Source: Moorella humiferrea (lineage in GTDB: Bacteria > Bacillota > DSM-521 > Neomoorellales > Neomoorellaceae). Taken from it: a DNA stretch of 64,000 bases. A model generated the notes under the pieces. It made no database searches. It was not told where the DNA came from and was given only the letters and a program-made list of their open reading frames with translations. The position numbers were made by a program, and so were the translations under genes. Positions within the stretch are counted from its first letter, which is position 1. The number at the start of each line of letters is the position of its first letter. Positions 44,228 through 52,617 of this stretch are shown piece by piece. Location of the stretch: NCBI RefSeq assembly GCF_039233145.1, contig NZ_CP136419.1, forward strand, positions 1,152,001-1,216,000, given 5' to 3'.

Positions 44228-44695
44228 TTATTTGTCGGCGCGCATAGCTAATCCCTGGGCAATCACCGATTGCACCGCCGGACTGCATCAGGTTCCGGCC
44301 GGGTTTTTGATAAGGCATTCACGGCCACCATTGGCACCCGTGTGCTCCCGGATGTCCTGCAAATTGTGACAGCATTGGCGGTTAACTATATGCTCGAGGA
44401 TCTCCCTGTCGGTGACGTTATTGCAGTAGCATATTATTCGGGGCGTTTCTTCCTTAAACCATACCGGCACCCGGACATGTTCCTTGGTAAAAATGGTGCC
44501 GTTGTCGCCATAATAGACTACATTACAAGCAGAGGATAGGCACAAATTATACTGGACGTCCTCCAAGGATTCTGCCGCTTCCGTATTAAGTAAACTAGCT
44601 ATCGTTATCGGAGCAACCTTTTGCCCCCTTTCACCGCAGCGCGGGCAGACCGTAGCGGCTTCCCGTCCTTTGCCGCCGCAAACTCCATGGGCCAT
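44228..44695 (-). CDS. CopZ-N-terminal-like Fe-S/zinc metallochaperone, probable selenoprotein (TGA 44290-44288 read as Sec)
   Basis: Minus-strand ORF of 135 codons, then in-frame TGA, then 19 codons to TAA; 155 aa with Sec at position 136. Start ATG 44695 follows AAAGGGTGA. It resembles the N-terminal domain of archaeal CopZ: zinc-type CPRCG (17-20), C52 and C57, CYCNNVT (89-95), C127 in GGRECLIKNPAGT. The residue pair after that (TGA then Cys137) corresponds to the Cys-Cys pair that, as I recall the family, contains the last [2Fe-2S] ligand. No HMA copper-binding domain follows. A conventional call ending at 44288 would lose Cys137. The downstream hairpin (44257-44276) has SECIS features. 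A Cys-to-stop mutation is the alternative. Confidence 0.8.
44257..44276 (-). promoter_or_regulatory. Bacterial SECIS-like hairpin
   Basis: On the minus strand GCAATC pairs perfectly with GATTGC around a GGT loop, and an outer GG/CC pair encloses a single bulged U on the 5' side. The loop begins 20 nt after the TGA, close to the roughly 18 nt in the E. coli fdhF SECIS, which also has a GGU-containing loop and bulged U. Confidence 0.7.
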
Positions 44696-44740
44696 TTTGC
44701 GTTCACCCTTTCTTTCGTTTTTAATTTTAATTAAATTAAA

Positions 44741-44778
44741 AGCTGGCCCGTAGTTCCAGGAAAAATCCGGGACCAGCT
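44741..44778 (-). terminator. Terminator-like hairpin between the small basic protein and metallochaperone genes
   Basis: Minus-strand AGCTGG-T-CCCG pairs with CGGG-CCAGCT (one bulged T), followed by TTTTAATTT. The metallochaperone lacks a clear promoter after it, so some readthrough may occur. Confidence 0.6.
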
Positions 44779-44793
44779 CGTTTTATAGCCTTG

Positions 44794-44928
44794 TTATTTG
44801 TTTTCCGGACCCCTTTCGGGATCGATGATTACCTGATTACCCCGTATACGATGAAATTCACGGGCTCTAACCTTTGAACGTCGATCTTGATTGGGGCCGT
44901 TACGGCTCAATTTAAAACGTTTGGTCAT
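44794..44928 (-). CDS. Small basic protein, 44 aa, unknown function
   Basis: ATG 44928 on the minus strand follows a strong ribosome site, AAGGGGTGAAGGAG. The product begins MTKRFKLSRNGPNQDRR and ends DPERGPENK. It is strongly basic and polar, has no cysteines and no membrane helix, and is not recognised. The good site, clean stop and downstream hairpin argue for a real gene. It might bind nucleic acid, judging only from charge. Confidence 0.6.
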   Translation of the reverse strand: MTKRFKLSRNGPNQDRRSKVRAREFHRIRGNQVIIDPERGPENK

Positions 44929-45015
44929 CTCCTTCACCCCTTACAACTTTAAAAAACTTTAGCTTAGTTTGTGTACTTAATTATATCGTTACCCAGGTAA
45001 TTCCCGGGCATTATG

Positions 45016-45043
45016 TTAACAAAAAGGCAAGAATAGATATTAT
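45016..45043 (+). promoter_or_regulatory. Putative promoter of the 50-aa membrane protein gene
   Basis: TTAACA (45016-45021), 16-nt spacer, TATTAT (45038-45043). The -10 lies within the left arm of a 9-bp inverted repeat (45036-45062). Confidence 0.45.
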
Positions 45044-45062
45044 CTTTATGTACGATAATATC
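45036..45062 (+). promoter_or_regulatory. 9-9-9 inverted repeat, possible operator
   Basis: GATATTATC (45036-45044) and GATAATATC (45054-45062) are perfect inverted repeats around a 9-nt spacer. They overlap the -10 and transcript start region upstream of the 50-aa gene, the place for a dimeric repressor site; an RNA hairpin is the alternative. Confidence 0.5.
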
Positions 45063-45082
45063 TTTTAAAGGAGGGATTGGAG

Positions 45083-45235
45083 GTGTTTAGAGCCCGTTTT
45101 ACCATGGGATCGCGCTCCCGCGGGCGCGGTTTACCGTGGTGGCTCACCCTGCTGGCTTACCCCATGGGTCTGCTGGACGGTTATCTGCTAAGTATTTGGA
45201 TGCGGCGACGCCAGCAGCAAGAACCTGCCAGCTAG
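45083..45235 (+). CDS. Small membrane protein, 50 aa, unknown function
   Basis: GTG 45083 follows AAAGGAGGG (45067-45075). The protein has a basic N-terminus (MFRARFTMGSRSRGRG), one hydrophobic helix (LPWWLTLLAYPMGLLDGYLL) and a basic tail (MRRRQQQEPAS). It looks like a single-pass small membrane protein. No family is recognised. An inverted repeat upstream and a weak terminator downstream frame it as its own unit. Confidence 0.6.
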   Translation: MFRARFTMGSRSRGRGLPWWLTLLAYPMGLLDGYLLSIWMRRRQQQEPAS

Positions 45236-45262
45236 GCGGGGTTAAGCCCCCCTCCTTTTTAT
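45236..45262 (+). terminator. Weak terminator after the 50-aa gene
   Basis: GGGG (45238-45241) pairs with CCCC (45247-45250), then CCTCCTTTTT. A short stem. Confidence 0.4.
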
Positions 45263-45363
45263 ATATTCGTTCTAGTCCCCGCAGGCGTGCAGAAAAATTG
45301 ACGTTTTATTGGGTAGCGATAAAATAGTAAAGCAGCCGGTTTTTAACCGGCTGCCGCGAACAA

Positions 45364-45439
45364 TGGTAGCCCTACGGGGATTCGAACCCCGGTTACCGCC
45401 GTGAGAGGGCGGCGTCCTAGGCCACTAGACGATAGGGCC
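45364..45439 (-). tRNA. tRNA-Glu (anticodon CTC)
   Basis: 76-nt cloverleaf with encoded CCA. The minus strand starts GGCCCTATCGTCTAGTGG; the anticodon stem CCGCC/GGCGG encloses loop CTCTCAC with anticodon CTC (decodes GAG). The T arm is CCGGGGTTCGAATCCCCG. The first acceptor pair is G-U. Confidence 0.95.
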
Positions 45440-45453
45440 TCAACCGATTGTTA

Positions 45454-46314
45454 TTATAGCACAGGTTTCTCGTCATCGTCAAGATTTAGTTGTTTAACTA
45501 GGGCAATTTCATCCCCGTATTCCTTATAGTTTTTTACCGGTGTTTCTAAAATCAAGGTCAACGTGCTAAAGAATCTATCGTTGACAATATTGGCTATCCC
45601 CTCCCTCCCCAATTCTCCCCTACCGATGCCGGCATGGCGATCCCGATGACTGCCCAAGGGTACCAGAGAATCGTTTAAATGCATAACCTTTACCTTCTCT
45701 AACCCAAAACTTGTTTCCAACTCTTTTACCAACTGACTACATCCTGAAAGGGTCCGCAGATCCCATCCAGAAGCAAACAAATGGGCGGAGTCCAGGCAGA
45801 CACCTACCCGTTCCGGCCAGCCCAGTCCCGCTAATATAAAACGCAAGTCCTCCAGGGAACCGATCTCTTTTCCCTGACCCGCCATGGTTTCCAGCAAAAG
45901 CATGGGTACGGGATCGGGGATACTTAAATAGGCCTCTTCTATCGACTGGATAATCCTCTTTAAAGCAGCCTCGCGGTCCCCGTCATGGTGTCCTGGATGG
46001 GTAATTAAGTATTCCCCCCCAATGGCGGCTACCCTGAGGGTATCTTCATAAAGTACCATACGGGCAAATTCCTGTTGCCTGCCCAGCGTCGCTCCCAGAT
46101 TGACGGTGTAGGGCAGGTGGCCGGCGATGGGATAGAGATCGAACTTTTTTCTCACCTCTTGCCAGGCAGTAATTTCGTTCGCTGGGATTGTTCTCGCCGC
46201 GCCGCCGCGGGGGTTGCGGGTGAAGAACTGGAAGGTATTTGCCTTTATTTCGGCGGCCATTGTTACGGTGTTTAGTAAACCTTTGGCAATGGAAAGGTGG
46301 GCTCCCAATCTCAC
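45454..46314 (-). CDS. nfo: Endonuclease IV (AP endonuclease)
   Basis: Zinc-dependent AP endonuclease of base-excision repair, 286-aa TIM barrel. Metal-site motifs: RLGAHLSIAKG, FQFFTRNPRG, IAGHLPYTVNLG, LITHPGHHDGD, LLLETMAGQGKEIG, VCLDSAHLFASGWD, VMHLNDSLVPLGSHRDRHAGIGRGELG, and LILETPV. Start ATG 46314 follows AAAGAAGGT. It lies just upstream (in its own direction) of tRNA-Glu. Confidence 0.96.
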   Translation of the reverse strand: MRLGAHLSIAKGLLNTVTMAAEIKANTFQFFTRNPRGGAARTIPANEITAWQEVRKKFDLYPIAGHLPYTVNLGATLGRQQEFARMVLYEDTLRVAAIGGEYLITHPGHHDGDREAALKRIIQSIEEAYLSIPDPVPMLLLETMAGQGKEIGSLEDLRFILAGLGWPERVGVCLDSAHLFASGWDLRTLSGCSQLVKELETSFGLEKVKVMHLNDSLVPLGSHRDRHAGIGRGELGREGIANIVNDRFFSTLTLILETPVKNYKEYGDEIALVKQLNLDDDEKPVL

Positions 46315-46344
46315 ATTTTTTACCTTCTTTCAGGATGAAAAATT

Positions 46345-47220
46345 TTAGGTGGTATTTAGTTGCTGGCTTTTATGATCTTTAATTTCAGCTAAAAACATGC
46401 CTAAAAGGATAAAAAGGCAGCCCGCCACTTGGCGTCCGGTCAGGGTTTCCTGGCCCCAGAGATAGGCGGCCAGGGCCGCAAAGACGGGTTCCATGGTAAA
46501 AATAATGGCCGTATGTATAGCGGTAGTAAACTGCTGGACCTTGTTTTGAATTATATAGGCCAGGGAAGTAGCCGGTAGTGATGTAAGGATAAAGGCCTGC
46601 CAGACGGCGGGAGTGAAGCTATTCGGCAGTTTTTCGCTGGGGAGGGCCAGTAAAAAAGCAACCATGGCCACAGTGAACAACTGAATGCTGGTAAAAAGCC
46701 AGGTATTGTGAAGGCGCGCATAGCGTTCTACCATTAGTATCTGGCCGGCGAAACAAAGGGCGCCAAGGAAAACCAGGAAATCTCCAGGATTAAAATTAAG
46801 GCCGGGGTTAAGGGTCAAGAGGGCCAGACCGGCAGTTGCGATCAAAGCACCGGTTAAAGTTAAAGGGCCAGGTAAAACCCGATAAAAGACGGCGTTTAAA
46901 AGGGGTACAAGGATGACCGATAAGCCGGTGATGAAACCTGCTGTAGCCGCCGATGTAAATTTGAGCCCCAAGGTTTGGAAGATATAGCCACCACACAAAA
47001 TTAAACCAACGAGACATCCATGGCGTAAAGTGAATCGGTCGAGGTTCAGCCACTGTCGCCCGGCTGCCAGAGCTAAAAAAATAAAAGCCAAGGCAAAACG
47101 CAGGGTAATAAAATATAGAGGTCCAATTCCCGTTAAGGCCCGCTGGACAAAGACAAAGGTAGTGCCCCAAATAAAAGTCACCAATAAAAGGGCCATATCG
47201 GCTAGAAGTTGTTTTGCCAA
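46345..47220 (-). CDS. EamA/DMT-family transporter
   Basis: 291-aa integral membrane protein with ten predicted helices, built as two EamA repeats (FIWGTTFVFVQRALTGIGPLYF in the first, SLAYIIQNKVQQF and EPVFAALAAYLWGQETLTGRQ in the second). The drug/metabolite superfamily exports amino acids or other metabolites; the substrate cannot be read from sequence. ATG 47220 on the minus strand. Precedes nfo by 30 nt, so the two may share a transcript. Confidence 0.9.
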   Translation of the reverse strand: MAKQLLADMALLLVTFIWGTTFVFVQRALTGIGPLYFITLRFALAFIFLALAAGRQWLNLDRFTLRHGCLVGLILCGGYIFQTLGLKFTSAATAGFITGLSVILVPLLNAVFYRVLPGPLTLTGALIATAGLALLTLNPGLNFNPGDFLVFLGALCFAGQILMVERYARLHNTWLFTSIQLFTVAMVAFLLALPSEKLPNSFTPAVWQAFILTSLPATSLAYIIQNKVQQFTTAIHTAIIFTMEPVFAALAAYLWGQETLTGRQVAGCLFILLGMFLAEIKDHKSQQLNTT

Positions 47221-47269
47221 TCAGATCACCGACTTTATTATCTGTTCCGTGCGAAAAGCTGTCAAGAAT

Positions 47270-47298
47270 TTGATCTCTTTAAGGAGGATTTTTATTAA
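47270..47298 (+). promoter_or_regulatory. Putative promoter of the amino-acid ABC transporter operon
   Basis: TTGATC (47270-47275), 17-nt spacer, TATTAA (47293-47298), about 70 nt before the binding-protein start. Confidence 0.45.
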
Positions 47299-47367
47299 TT
47301 AAAGCGAATAAATATTAGATTGTTGCCCGGCATTAAAATTAATATTAAATTTGAGGAGGAAAAATTT

Positions 47368-48219
47368 ATGAAGCCTTTACGAAGATTAGGCCTGCTGCTG
47401 GTAGTCGTTTTAATGTTTCTTTTGGCCGGCTGCGGCGGCGCTTCCCAGGAAAAGGGTGCGGCAACCTCCGGCGGCACATCCTCTGCAGGTACCTCAAATC
47501 CCACTAAACCTAAATATACCGTAGCCTTGGAAGCGACCTTTGCCCCCTTTGAATTCCGGGATATGAAGACGGGTGACTTCACCGGATTTGATATTGACCT
47601 TATTAAAGCCGTTGGCCAGGTGGCCGGCTTTGACGTTGAAATCAAAGAAATGGGCTTTGATGGTATCATTACGGCTTTACAGACCAATAACGTCGATTTG
47701 GCCATTTCCGGCATCAGTATTGATGATGAACGTAAGAAAGCTGTAGATTTTTCTATGCCGTACTATCAATCGGGATTGGTGGTGGCGGTAAAGACAGACA
47801 ACAATACTATTAAAGGATTTGACGATTTGAACGGCAAGAAGATTGCCGTCCAAATCGGTACCACCAGCGCCAAAGAAGCCAAAAAAATTCCCGGAGCTAA
47901 AGTTACAGAACTGGATAAGGTGCCGGATCTTTTCCTGGAGCTGAAAAATGGCGGTGTCGATGCGGTGGTAAACGATTTACCGGTAACTGCCTATTACATC
48001 CAGCAGGGTAATAAAGATATCAAGATTGTAGGCGATGTGAGGGCGGCCGAGTACTACGGGATAGCCGTACCCAAAGGGAAAACCGAGGTACTGCAAAAGA
48101 TTAATGAAGGTTTAAAGACCTTAAAGGAAAACGGCCAGTATGCCGAGATTTATAAAAAATGGTTCGGGCAGGATCCACCGTCTTTTCTTCCCGGCGAACC
48201 GCCCCAGCAGAAACAATAA
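47368..48219 (+). CDS. Amino-acid ABC transporter substrate-binding lipoprotein
   Basis: Extracytoplasmic binding protein, 283 aa from ATG 47368 (GAGGAGG upstream). It has a lipoprotein signal with lipobox LLAGC (Cys about 23) and a Gly/Ser/Thr linker. The SBP_bac_3 fold follows: YTVALEATFAPFEF, FTGFDIDLIKAVGQ, DGIITALQTNNVDLAISGISI, and YYGIAVPKGK. This class binds polar or basic amino acids such as glutamine, arginine or cystine; which one is not determined. A 44-nt palindrome separates it from the permease gene. Confidence 0.93.
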   Translation: MKPLRRLGLLLVVVLMFLLAGCGGASQEKGAATSGGTSSAGTSNPTKPKYTVALEATFAPFEFRDMKTGDFTGFDIDLIKAVGQVAGFDVEIKEMGFDGIITALQTNNVDLAISGISIDDERKKAVDFSMPYYQSGLVVAVKTDNNTIKGFDDLNGKKIAVQIGTTSAKEAKKIPGAKVTELDKVPDLFLELKNGGVDAVVNDLPVTAYYIQQGNKDIKIVGDVRAAEYYGIAVPKGKTEVLQKINEGLKTLKENGQYAEIYKKWFGQDPPSFLPGEPPQQKQ

Positions 48220-48231
48220 ACTCTATAGAAC

Positions 48232-48275
48232 ACAAACGTATGCGTAACACCGACCGGTGTTACGCATACGTTTGT
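48232..48275. repeat. Perfect palindrome with 21-bp arms
   Basis: Arms 48232-48252 (begins ACAAACGTATGCG) and 48255-48275 (ends CGCATACGTTTGT) are exact reverse complements around AC. It lies between the binding-protein stop and the permease ribosome site. No T-tract follows, so it does not look like a usual terminator. A transcript hairpin that raises the ratio of binding protein to permease is likely. Confidence 0.9.
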
Positions 48276-48299
48276 ATCGGTCTAGTGAGGTGAAATTGT

Positions 48300-49013
48300 T
48301 TGGGCCTTATTATCCAATCCTTACCCTATTTAGTAATGGGGGCCGTGCAGACTTTAAAAATAACTGCGGTTGCCGTTACCTTGGGTTGTATTTTCGGACT
48401 GTTTGCCGGTATGGGCCGTCTTTCACGCCGTCGTCTGACAAGTTTTTTGGCTACTTGTTATGTTGATTTTTTTCGGGGTACACCGTTGCTGGTGCAAATA
48501 TTTATCGTCTATTACGGTTTTCCCCAACTGCTCAATGAAGTACAACAGTTTTTAATCACCCATTTTGGATTACCCCAACTATTGCAGACCACCCATATAC
48601 CTGTCTTTGTTGCGGCCACCGTTTCCACCAGCCTTAACAGCGGTGCCTATGTGGCCGAGATTTTTCGCGCCGGCATCCAGTCCATTGATAGGGGTCAGGT
48701 GGAGGCGGCCCGTTCCCTGGGCATGACCGAAGGGCAGACCATGCGCTATATTGTTCTGCCCCAGGCTTTCAAAAGGGTAATCCCCCCTCTAGGAAACGAA
48801 TTTATCGCCATGCTTAAGGATACCTCCCTTCTTTCTGTTATCGGATATGTGGAATTGACCAGACAGGGACAGTTAATTAGCGCCGCTACCTTTAAACCTT
48901 TGCAAGTTTATTTTGCCGTTGCCCTTATATACCTGGCCATGACCTTTACCATCTCCCGTCTGGTGGATTATCTAGAAAGGAGGCTCCGGACAGGTGACCA
49001 TGATCGAGGTTAG
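48300..49013 (+). CDS. Amino-acid ABC transporter permease
   Basis: 237-aa inner-membrane subunit of the His/Glu/Gln/Arg/opine family. Several hydrophobic helices and the EAA loop [35 protein letters not shown], which docks on the ATPase, are visible. The N-terminal family motif is [19 protein letters not shown] 48300 follows GTGAGGTG. Overlaps the ATPase gene by 20 nt. Confidence 0.94.
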   Translation: MGLIIQSLPYLVMGAVQTLKITAVAVTLGCIFGLFAGMGRLSRRRLTSFLATCYVDFFRGTPLLVQIFIVYYGFPQLLNEVQQFLITHFGLPQLLQTTHIPVFVAATVSTSLNSGAYVAEIFRAGIQSIDRGQVEAARSLGMTEGQTMRYIVLPQAFKRVIPPLGNEFIAMLKDTSLLSVIGYVELTRQGQLISAATFKPLQVYFAVALIYLAMTFTISRLVDYLERRLRTGDHDRG

Positions 49014-49722
49014 GGATTTATATAAAAGCTTCGGTGCCCTGGAGGTATTGCGGGGCATCAACTGTACCGTTGCCTCCCGAGAGGTGGTTGTCGTTATAGG
49101 TCCCAGCGGCTCCGGAAAGAGTACCTTTCTCCGCTGTCTCAACTTATTGGAAAAACCTACGCGCGGAGAGATTATTATAAACGGGATTTCCCTTACCGAT
49201 CCCCGTACCGATATTAATGCCGTGCGCCAGGAAGTCGGCATGGTATTCCAGCGTTTTAATCTTTTTCCCCACATGACTGTCCTTGAGAATATAACCCTGG
49301 CGCCTATCAAGGTACGTCGTCTTCCCGTCGCTCAAGCTGAAAAGCAGGCCCGGGAACTGCTGGCCAGGGTGGGTTTAAGTGATAAAGCCGATGTTTATCC
49401 GGAACAGCTGTCGGGCGGCCAGCAGCAGCGTGTGGCCATTGCCCGCGCTTTGGCCATGCAGCCCAAGGTTATGCTCTTTGATGAACCGACCTCGGCATTG
49501 GACCCGGAAATGGTCGGGGAGGTACTGGCGGTCATGAAAGATTTGGCACGGGAAGGTATGACCATGGTGGTTGTAACCCATGAAATGGGTTTTGCTCGGG
49601 AAGTGGGCGATAGGGTGCTCTTTATGGATGAAGGAGTGATTATTGAAGAAGGTACTCCCGAACAAATCTTTAATAACTGCCAGAATGAGCGTACCAAGGC
49701 TTTCTTGAGCAAAATACTGTGA
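48994..49722 (+). CDS. Amino-acid ABC transporter ATP-binding protein
   Basis: 242-aa ATPase of the polar amino-acid uptake family. Walker A is [10 protein letters not shown]-loop [17 protein letters not shown], signature LSGGQQQR, Walker [15 protein letters not shown], and switch histidine [12 protein letters not shown] 48994 overlaps the permease; an ATG at 49000 is an alternative. Ends the transporter operon before a bidirectional terminator. Confidence 0.96.
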   Translation: MTMIEVRDLYKSFGALEVLRGINCTVASREVVVVIGPSGSGKSTFLRCLNLLEKPTRGEIIINGISLTDPRTDINAVRQEVGMVFQRFNLFPHMTVLENITLAPIKVRRLPVAQAEKQARELLARVGLSDKADVYPEQLSGGQQQRVAIARALAMQPKVMLFDEPTSALDPEMVGEVLAVMKDLAREGMTMVVVTHEMGFAREVGDRVLFMDEGVIIEEGTPEQIFNNCQNERTKAFLSKIL

Positions 49723-49734
49723 TAGAGCTTATTT

Positions 49735-49775
49735 AAAAAATGGCCACCCCGGTAAAGCGGCGTGGCCTTTATTTT
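49735..49775. terminator. Bidirectional terminator
   Basis: GGCCAC (49742-49747) pairs with GTGGCC (49762-49767). T-rich sequence follows on the + strand (TTTATTTT) and the A-run before it serves the minus strand, between convergent genes. Confidence 0.75.
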
Positions 49776-49781
49776 GGGTGA

Positions 49782-50384
49782 TTATCGAGGTTGCTTCGGG
49801 GCGGGAAACTTGCTCAGGTCCACCTGTTCGAGGTGTTTTAAAAACACATCTGCCTTTTCCTTCGTAAGTTTGCCGTTGTTTACGGCTTCATCCAATTTGC
49901 TTTTAACATTGTTAATTAATTGTTCTTTGAGCTGGTCCAGGGTTAAACCTTTGCCTGTGACGATTTGCTCCAGGGTTTTACCGCTGTTTAGTTCCTGGAG
50001 GAGCTCTTCGGGAGTAGTTCCCAAAATGCCGGCTATTTCAGTACTGAAATTGAATCCCCAACCGTGGGGCGGTTTTCTGAATCCGGCAAAGTCTGGCCAG
50101 GCGCCGTTTTCTATACTTTTCTGCAGCTTTTGGGCCCTGGTGCCGTCGATCAAACCGGATGCTTGGGCGGCTTCAATGGTCTGCTGTCCTGCGGTTTTCA
50201 TGGCCTCCTGCAGGCGGCTGACATCTATGCCGAGGTTGGCGGCCAGCTTTTCTAGATAGAGCTGTTTTAGATTTATGCCAACTTTCCCGTTAGAGCCCGC
50301 TTGGGCTGCGGCCACACCGGCAGCGGCCAGACTTAAAACCAACACCAGGACTAGCAGCAGGACGAAGCGCCTTTTCATTTTCAA
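49782..50384 (-). CDS. Secreted DUF2680-type protein
   Basis: 200 aa from TTG 50384 (AAGGAGGTG upstream); ATG 50378 is also in frame. The N-terminus is a clear signal peptide (KMKRRFVLLLVLVLVLSLAAAGVAAAQA). The mature part has repeated helical segments of the type LYLEKLAANLGIDVSRLQEAMKTA and GTTPEELLQELNSGKTLEQIVTGKGLTLDQLKEQLI, resembling DUF2680 repeats. It has no catalytic motif. It sits beside a two-component system and could be the secreted output or sensed partner, which is inference. Confidence 0.8.
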   Translation of the reverse strand: MKMKRRFVLLLVLVLVLSLAAAGVAAAQAGSNGKVGINLKQLYLEKLAANLGIDVSRLQEAMKTAGQQTIEAAQASGLIDGTRAQKLQKSIENGAWPDFAGFRKPPHGWGFNFSTEIAGILGTTPEELLQELNSGKTLEQIVTGKGLTLDQLKEQLINNVKSKLDEAVNNGKLTKEKADVFLKHLEQVDLSKFPAPKQPR

Positions 50385-50466
50385 TATGTTTCACCTCCTT
50401 CCCTGTGTTTATTTTAACCACTTCTGTTAAGAATAAGCTGAAAGCTTCCTGAGAAAAAGATAAGAA

Positions 50467-51882
50467 TCAGCCTTTTTGCAACAAGGGCAGGACAACCGTA
50501 AATACGGTCCCCTCCCCCACCCTACTTTCGACCTTAATTTCCCCCTGATGCTGTTCGACGATCCATTTGGCTATGGCCAATCCCAGGCCCGTACCGCTGC
50601 TGCTCCTCGTGGTATCGGCACGGTAGAAACGTTCAAAAATATGTTCTAAATCCGCTGGGGCAATACCTATTCCGGTGTCCTTAACCCGGATGAGGAGAAA
50701 ACCTTTAGGGTCTATTTTTGCCGTTAGCTCAATCTTCCCTTCACCGGGGGTATATTTAAAGGCATTGTCCAATAATATGAAAAGCAGCTGCTTTAAATAA
50801 TCGCGATTGCCGAGAACCTGACAACCGCTTATACTATCAAGACCCCTTACTATAAAAGCAGCCTCTCCCAGCAGGGGGGCCTGACGGGCTACTTCATGCA
50901 AAAGTTCGGTTATGTCCATGGGCTGGCGGACGATTTCCAGTCCGGCATCCGCCCGGGCCAGGGTGAGGAGGTTGTTGATTAAGCGGCTCATGCGTTCGGC
51001 TTCGCTGGCAATGTCAGCCAAGGCCTCTTCTTGTATGGCCATATCCGCACCCTTCATTTTGCGCAACAAGTCGATATTGCCGCGAATGGTAGTTAAAGGG
51101 GTACGCAGTTCATGGGAAGCATCGGCGACAAAGCGACGCTGGGCGCTGTACGCTTCTTCCAGGCGAGTATAGGCCTTCTGCAAGCGGCCGAGCATGGCAT
51201 TAAATGTGGCTGCCAGGCGACCAATCTCATCCATGGGACCGTGATAAGGAACGCGTTGAGCCAGATCCCTGCCCTCCCCTATTTGGGCCGCCACCTGGGT
51301 CAGTCGTTCGATGGGTTTTAGAGCGGTTCGAGCCAGAACATATCCCAGAACTGTGGCGATAAAAACGGCAAGGAGACCTAAAAATATAAGGACTTGTCGG
51401 AGGTTGCCGAGGGTCTTTTTTACTGGATTGAGGAGCCGGGCAACCTGTAAGATGCCTACCGTCTGTCCTCCCAGCATAAGGGGGACGTTGTAAATCCTTA
51501 AAGAGTAGTTGTCGATCTCTTCTGTTGTAAAGAAATCTTTGCCTTGATTGGCTTGAATCAACGTCTGGGGCCGAATGGGAAGGGTTTGGCGCCCCAGGTT
51601 GCTGGAACGGGTAACGATAAAGCCTTCGCGGTCGACGATTTGCAAAAAGATATCAGGAGCAGCAAAGACGTTGACGTCTGGGAGGGTAATGCGCTGCTGC
51701 CGCAGGAAACTGCTTTCTACCTTAATGGAACCGATGACTTCCTGGGCCCGAAAGGCCAGGGAACGATCAATGGAGCCCGTGAGATAGCGGCCCATGAGGA
51801 AATAAACCAGGCTTCCCAAGATAAGAAAGGCAATGGTTAGGATAAAGGTTACTAAAAGGGTAAGGCGCCAGCGTAAGGTCAT
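50467..51882 (-). CDS. Sensor histidine kinase (HAMP, HisKA, HATPase)
   Basis: 471-aa membrane sensor. Helix 1 ([23 protein letters not shown]), an extracytoplasmic domain of about 125 residues, helix 2 ([21 protein letters not shown]), HAMP ([22 protein letters not shown]), then HisKA with phospho-acceptor [16 protein letters not shown]. The ATPase N-box is [12 protein letters not shown], with G boxes DTGIGI and [10 protein letters not shown]. It starts 4 nt inside the regulator gene. The signal is unknown; envelope sensing is likely by architecture. Confidence 0.95.
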   Translation of the reverse strand: MTLRWRLTLLVTFILTIAFLILGSLVYFLMGRYLTGSIDRSLAFRAQEVIGSIKVESSFLRQQRITLPDVNVFAAPDIFLQIVDREGFIVTRSSNLGRQTLPIRPQTLIQANQGKDFFTTEEIDNYSLRIYNVPLMLGGQTVGILQVARLLNPVKKTLGNLRQVLIFLGLLAVFIATVLGYVLARTALKPIERLTQVAAQIGEGRDLAQRVPYHGPMDEIGRLAATFNAMLGRLQKAYTRLEEAYSAQRRFVADASHELRTPLTTIRGNIDLLRKMKGADMAIQEEALADIASEAERMSRLINNLLTLARADAGLEIVRQPMDITELLHEVARQAPLLGEAAFIVRGLDSISGCQVLGNRDYLKQLLFILLDNAFKYTPGEGKIELTAKIDPKGFLLIRVKDTGIGIAPADLEHIFERFYRADTTRSSSGTGLGLAIAKWIVEQHQGEIKVESRVGEGTVFTVVLPLLQKG

Positions 51883-52559
51883 GGCTTTTGCTCCTTAAGT
51901 ACGTATCCTACACCCCGTACCGTATGAATAAGGCGCGGTTCGCCACCGGCTTCCAGTTTGGAACGCAAATAGCCTATGTAAACCTCGAGGACGTTGGATT
52001 CACCGCTAAAATCATACCCCCAGATATGGGTCATAAGTTCATCGCGGGTAAGTACCCGCATAGGGTTTTGTAAGAAATAAGCCAGGAGTTCGTATTCTTT
52101 GGCGGTAAGGGTAAAGGTCCGCTCTCCCCTTTTCCCCTCCCTTGTGGCCGTATTTAACGATAAATCGCTGTAACGCAGGATTTCACTTTCCTTGCCGCGG
52201 GAGCGGCGTCGTAAAATTGCGCGGATACGGGCTAGCAATTCTTCCAGGGCAAAGGGTTTGACCAAATAGTCATCGGCCCCTGTATCCAATCCCAGGACTC
52301 GATCGGCCGTGTCATCCCTGGCCGTCAGCATAAGGATGGGAATATCACTATGGGTGCGTAATTGCCGGCAGACGGCCAAACCGTCAATGCCGGGTAACAT
52401 AATATCGAGAATTATTAAATCAGGTTGGTTCGCCGCCAGGGCGAGGGCCTGGGGTCCGGTGCTTGCAACCTCGACCTCGTAACCTTCATAAGTTAGGGCC
52501 CTTTTAAGCATGGACGTTATTTTGGCATCATCATCAACGACCAAAATACGGGGACGCAA
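51879..52559 (-). CDS. OmpR/PhoB-family response regulator
   Basis: 226-aa regulator with TTG start 52559 after GAAGGTGATG. The receiver has acidic pair DDD (8-10 region), phospho-aspartate in [10 protein letters not shown], and lysine in [12 protein letters not shown]. The winged helix ends [32 protein letters not shown], typical of OmpR family. Pairs with the overlapping kinase gene. Confidence 0.96.
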   Translation of the reverse strand: MRPRILVVDDDAKITSMLKRALTYEGYEVEVASTGPQALALAANQPDLIILDIMLPGIDGLAVCRQLRTHSDIPILMLTARDDTADRVLGLDTGADDYLVKPFALEELLARIRAILRRRSRGKESEILRYSDLSLNTATREGKRGERTFTLTAKEYELLAYFLQNPMRVLTRDELMTHIWGYDFSGESNVLEVYIGYLRSKLEAGGEPRLIHTVRGVGYVLKEQKP

Positions 52560-52617
52560 AAATCATCACCTTCTTTAAAATGGTTTCCGGTATTATCAAG
52601 GGTACCCCTTGTAACCC

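Noticed and set aside
45136-45327. Frame of 63 codons over the 50-aa gene
   Set aside because: The other frame from GTG 45083 has a strong ribosome site and a membrane-protein pattern; this one runs through the terminator.
48232-48275. Calling the palindrome a rho-independent terminator
   Set aside because: No T-tract follows, and the permease and ATPase genes that must be co-expressed lie downstream.
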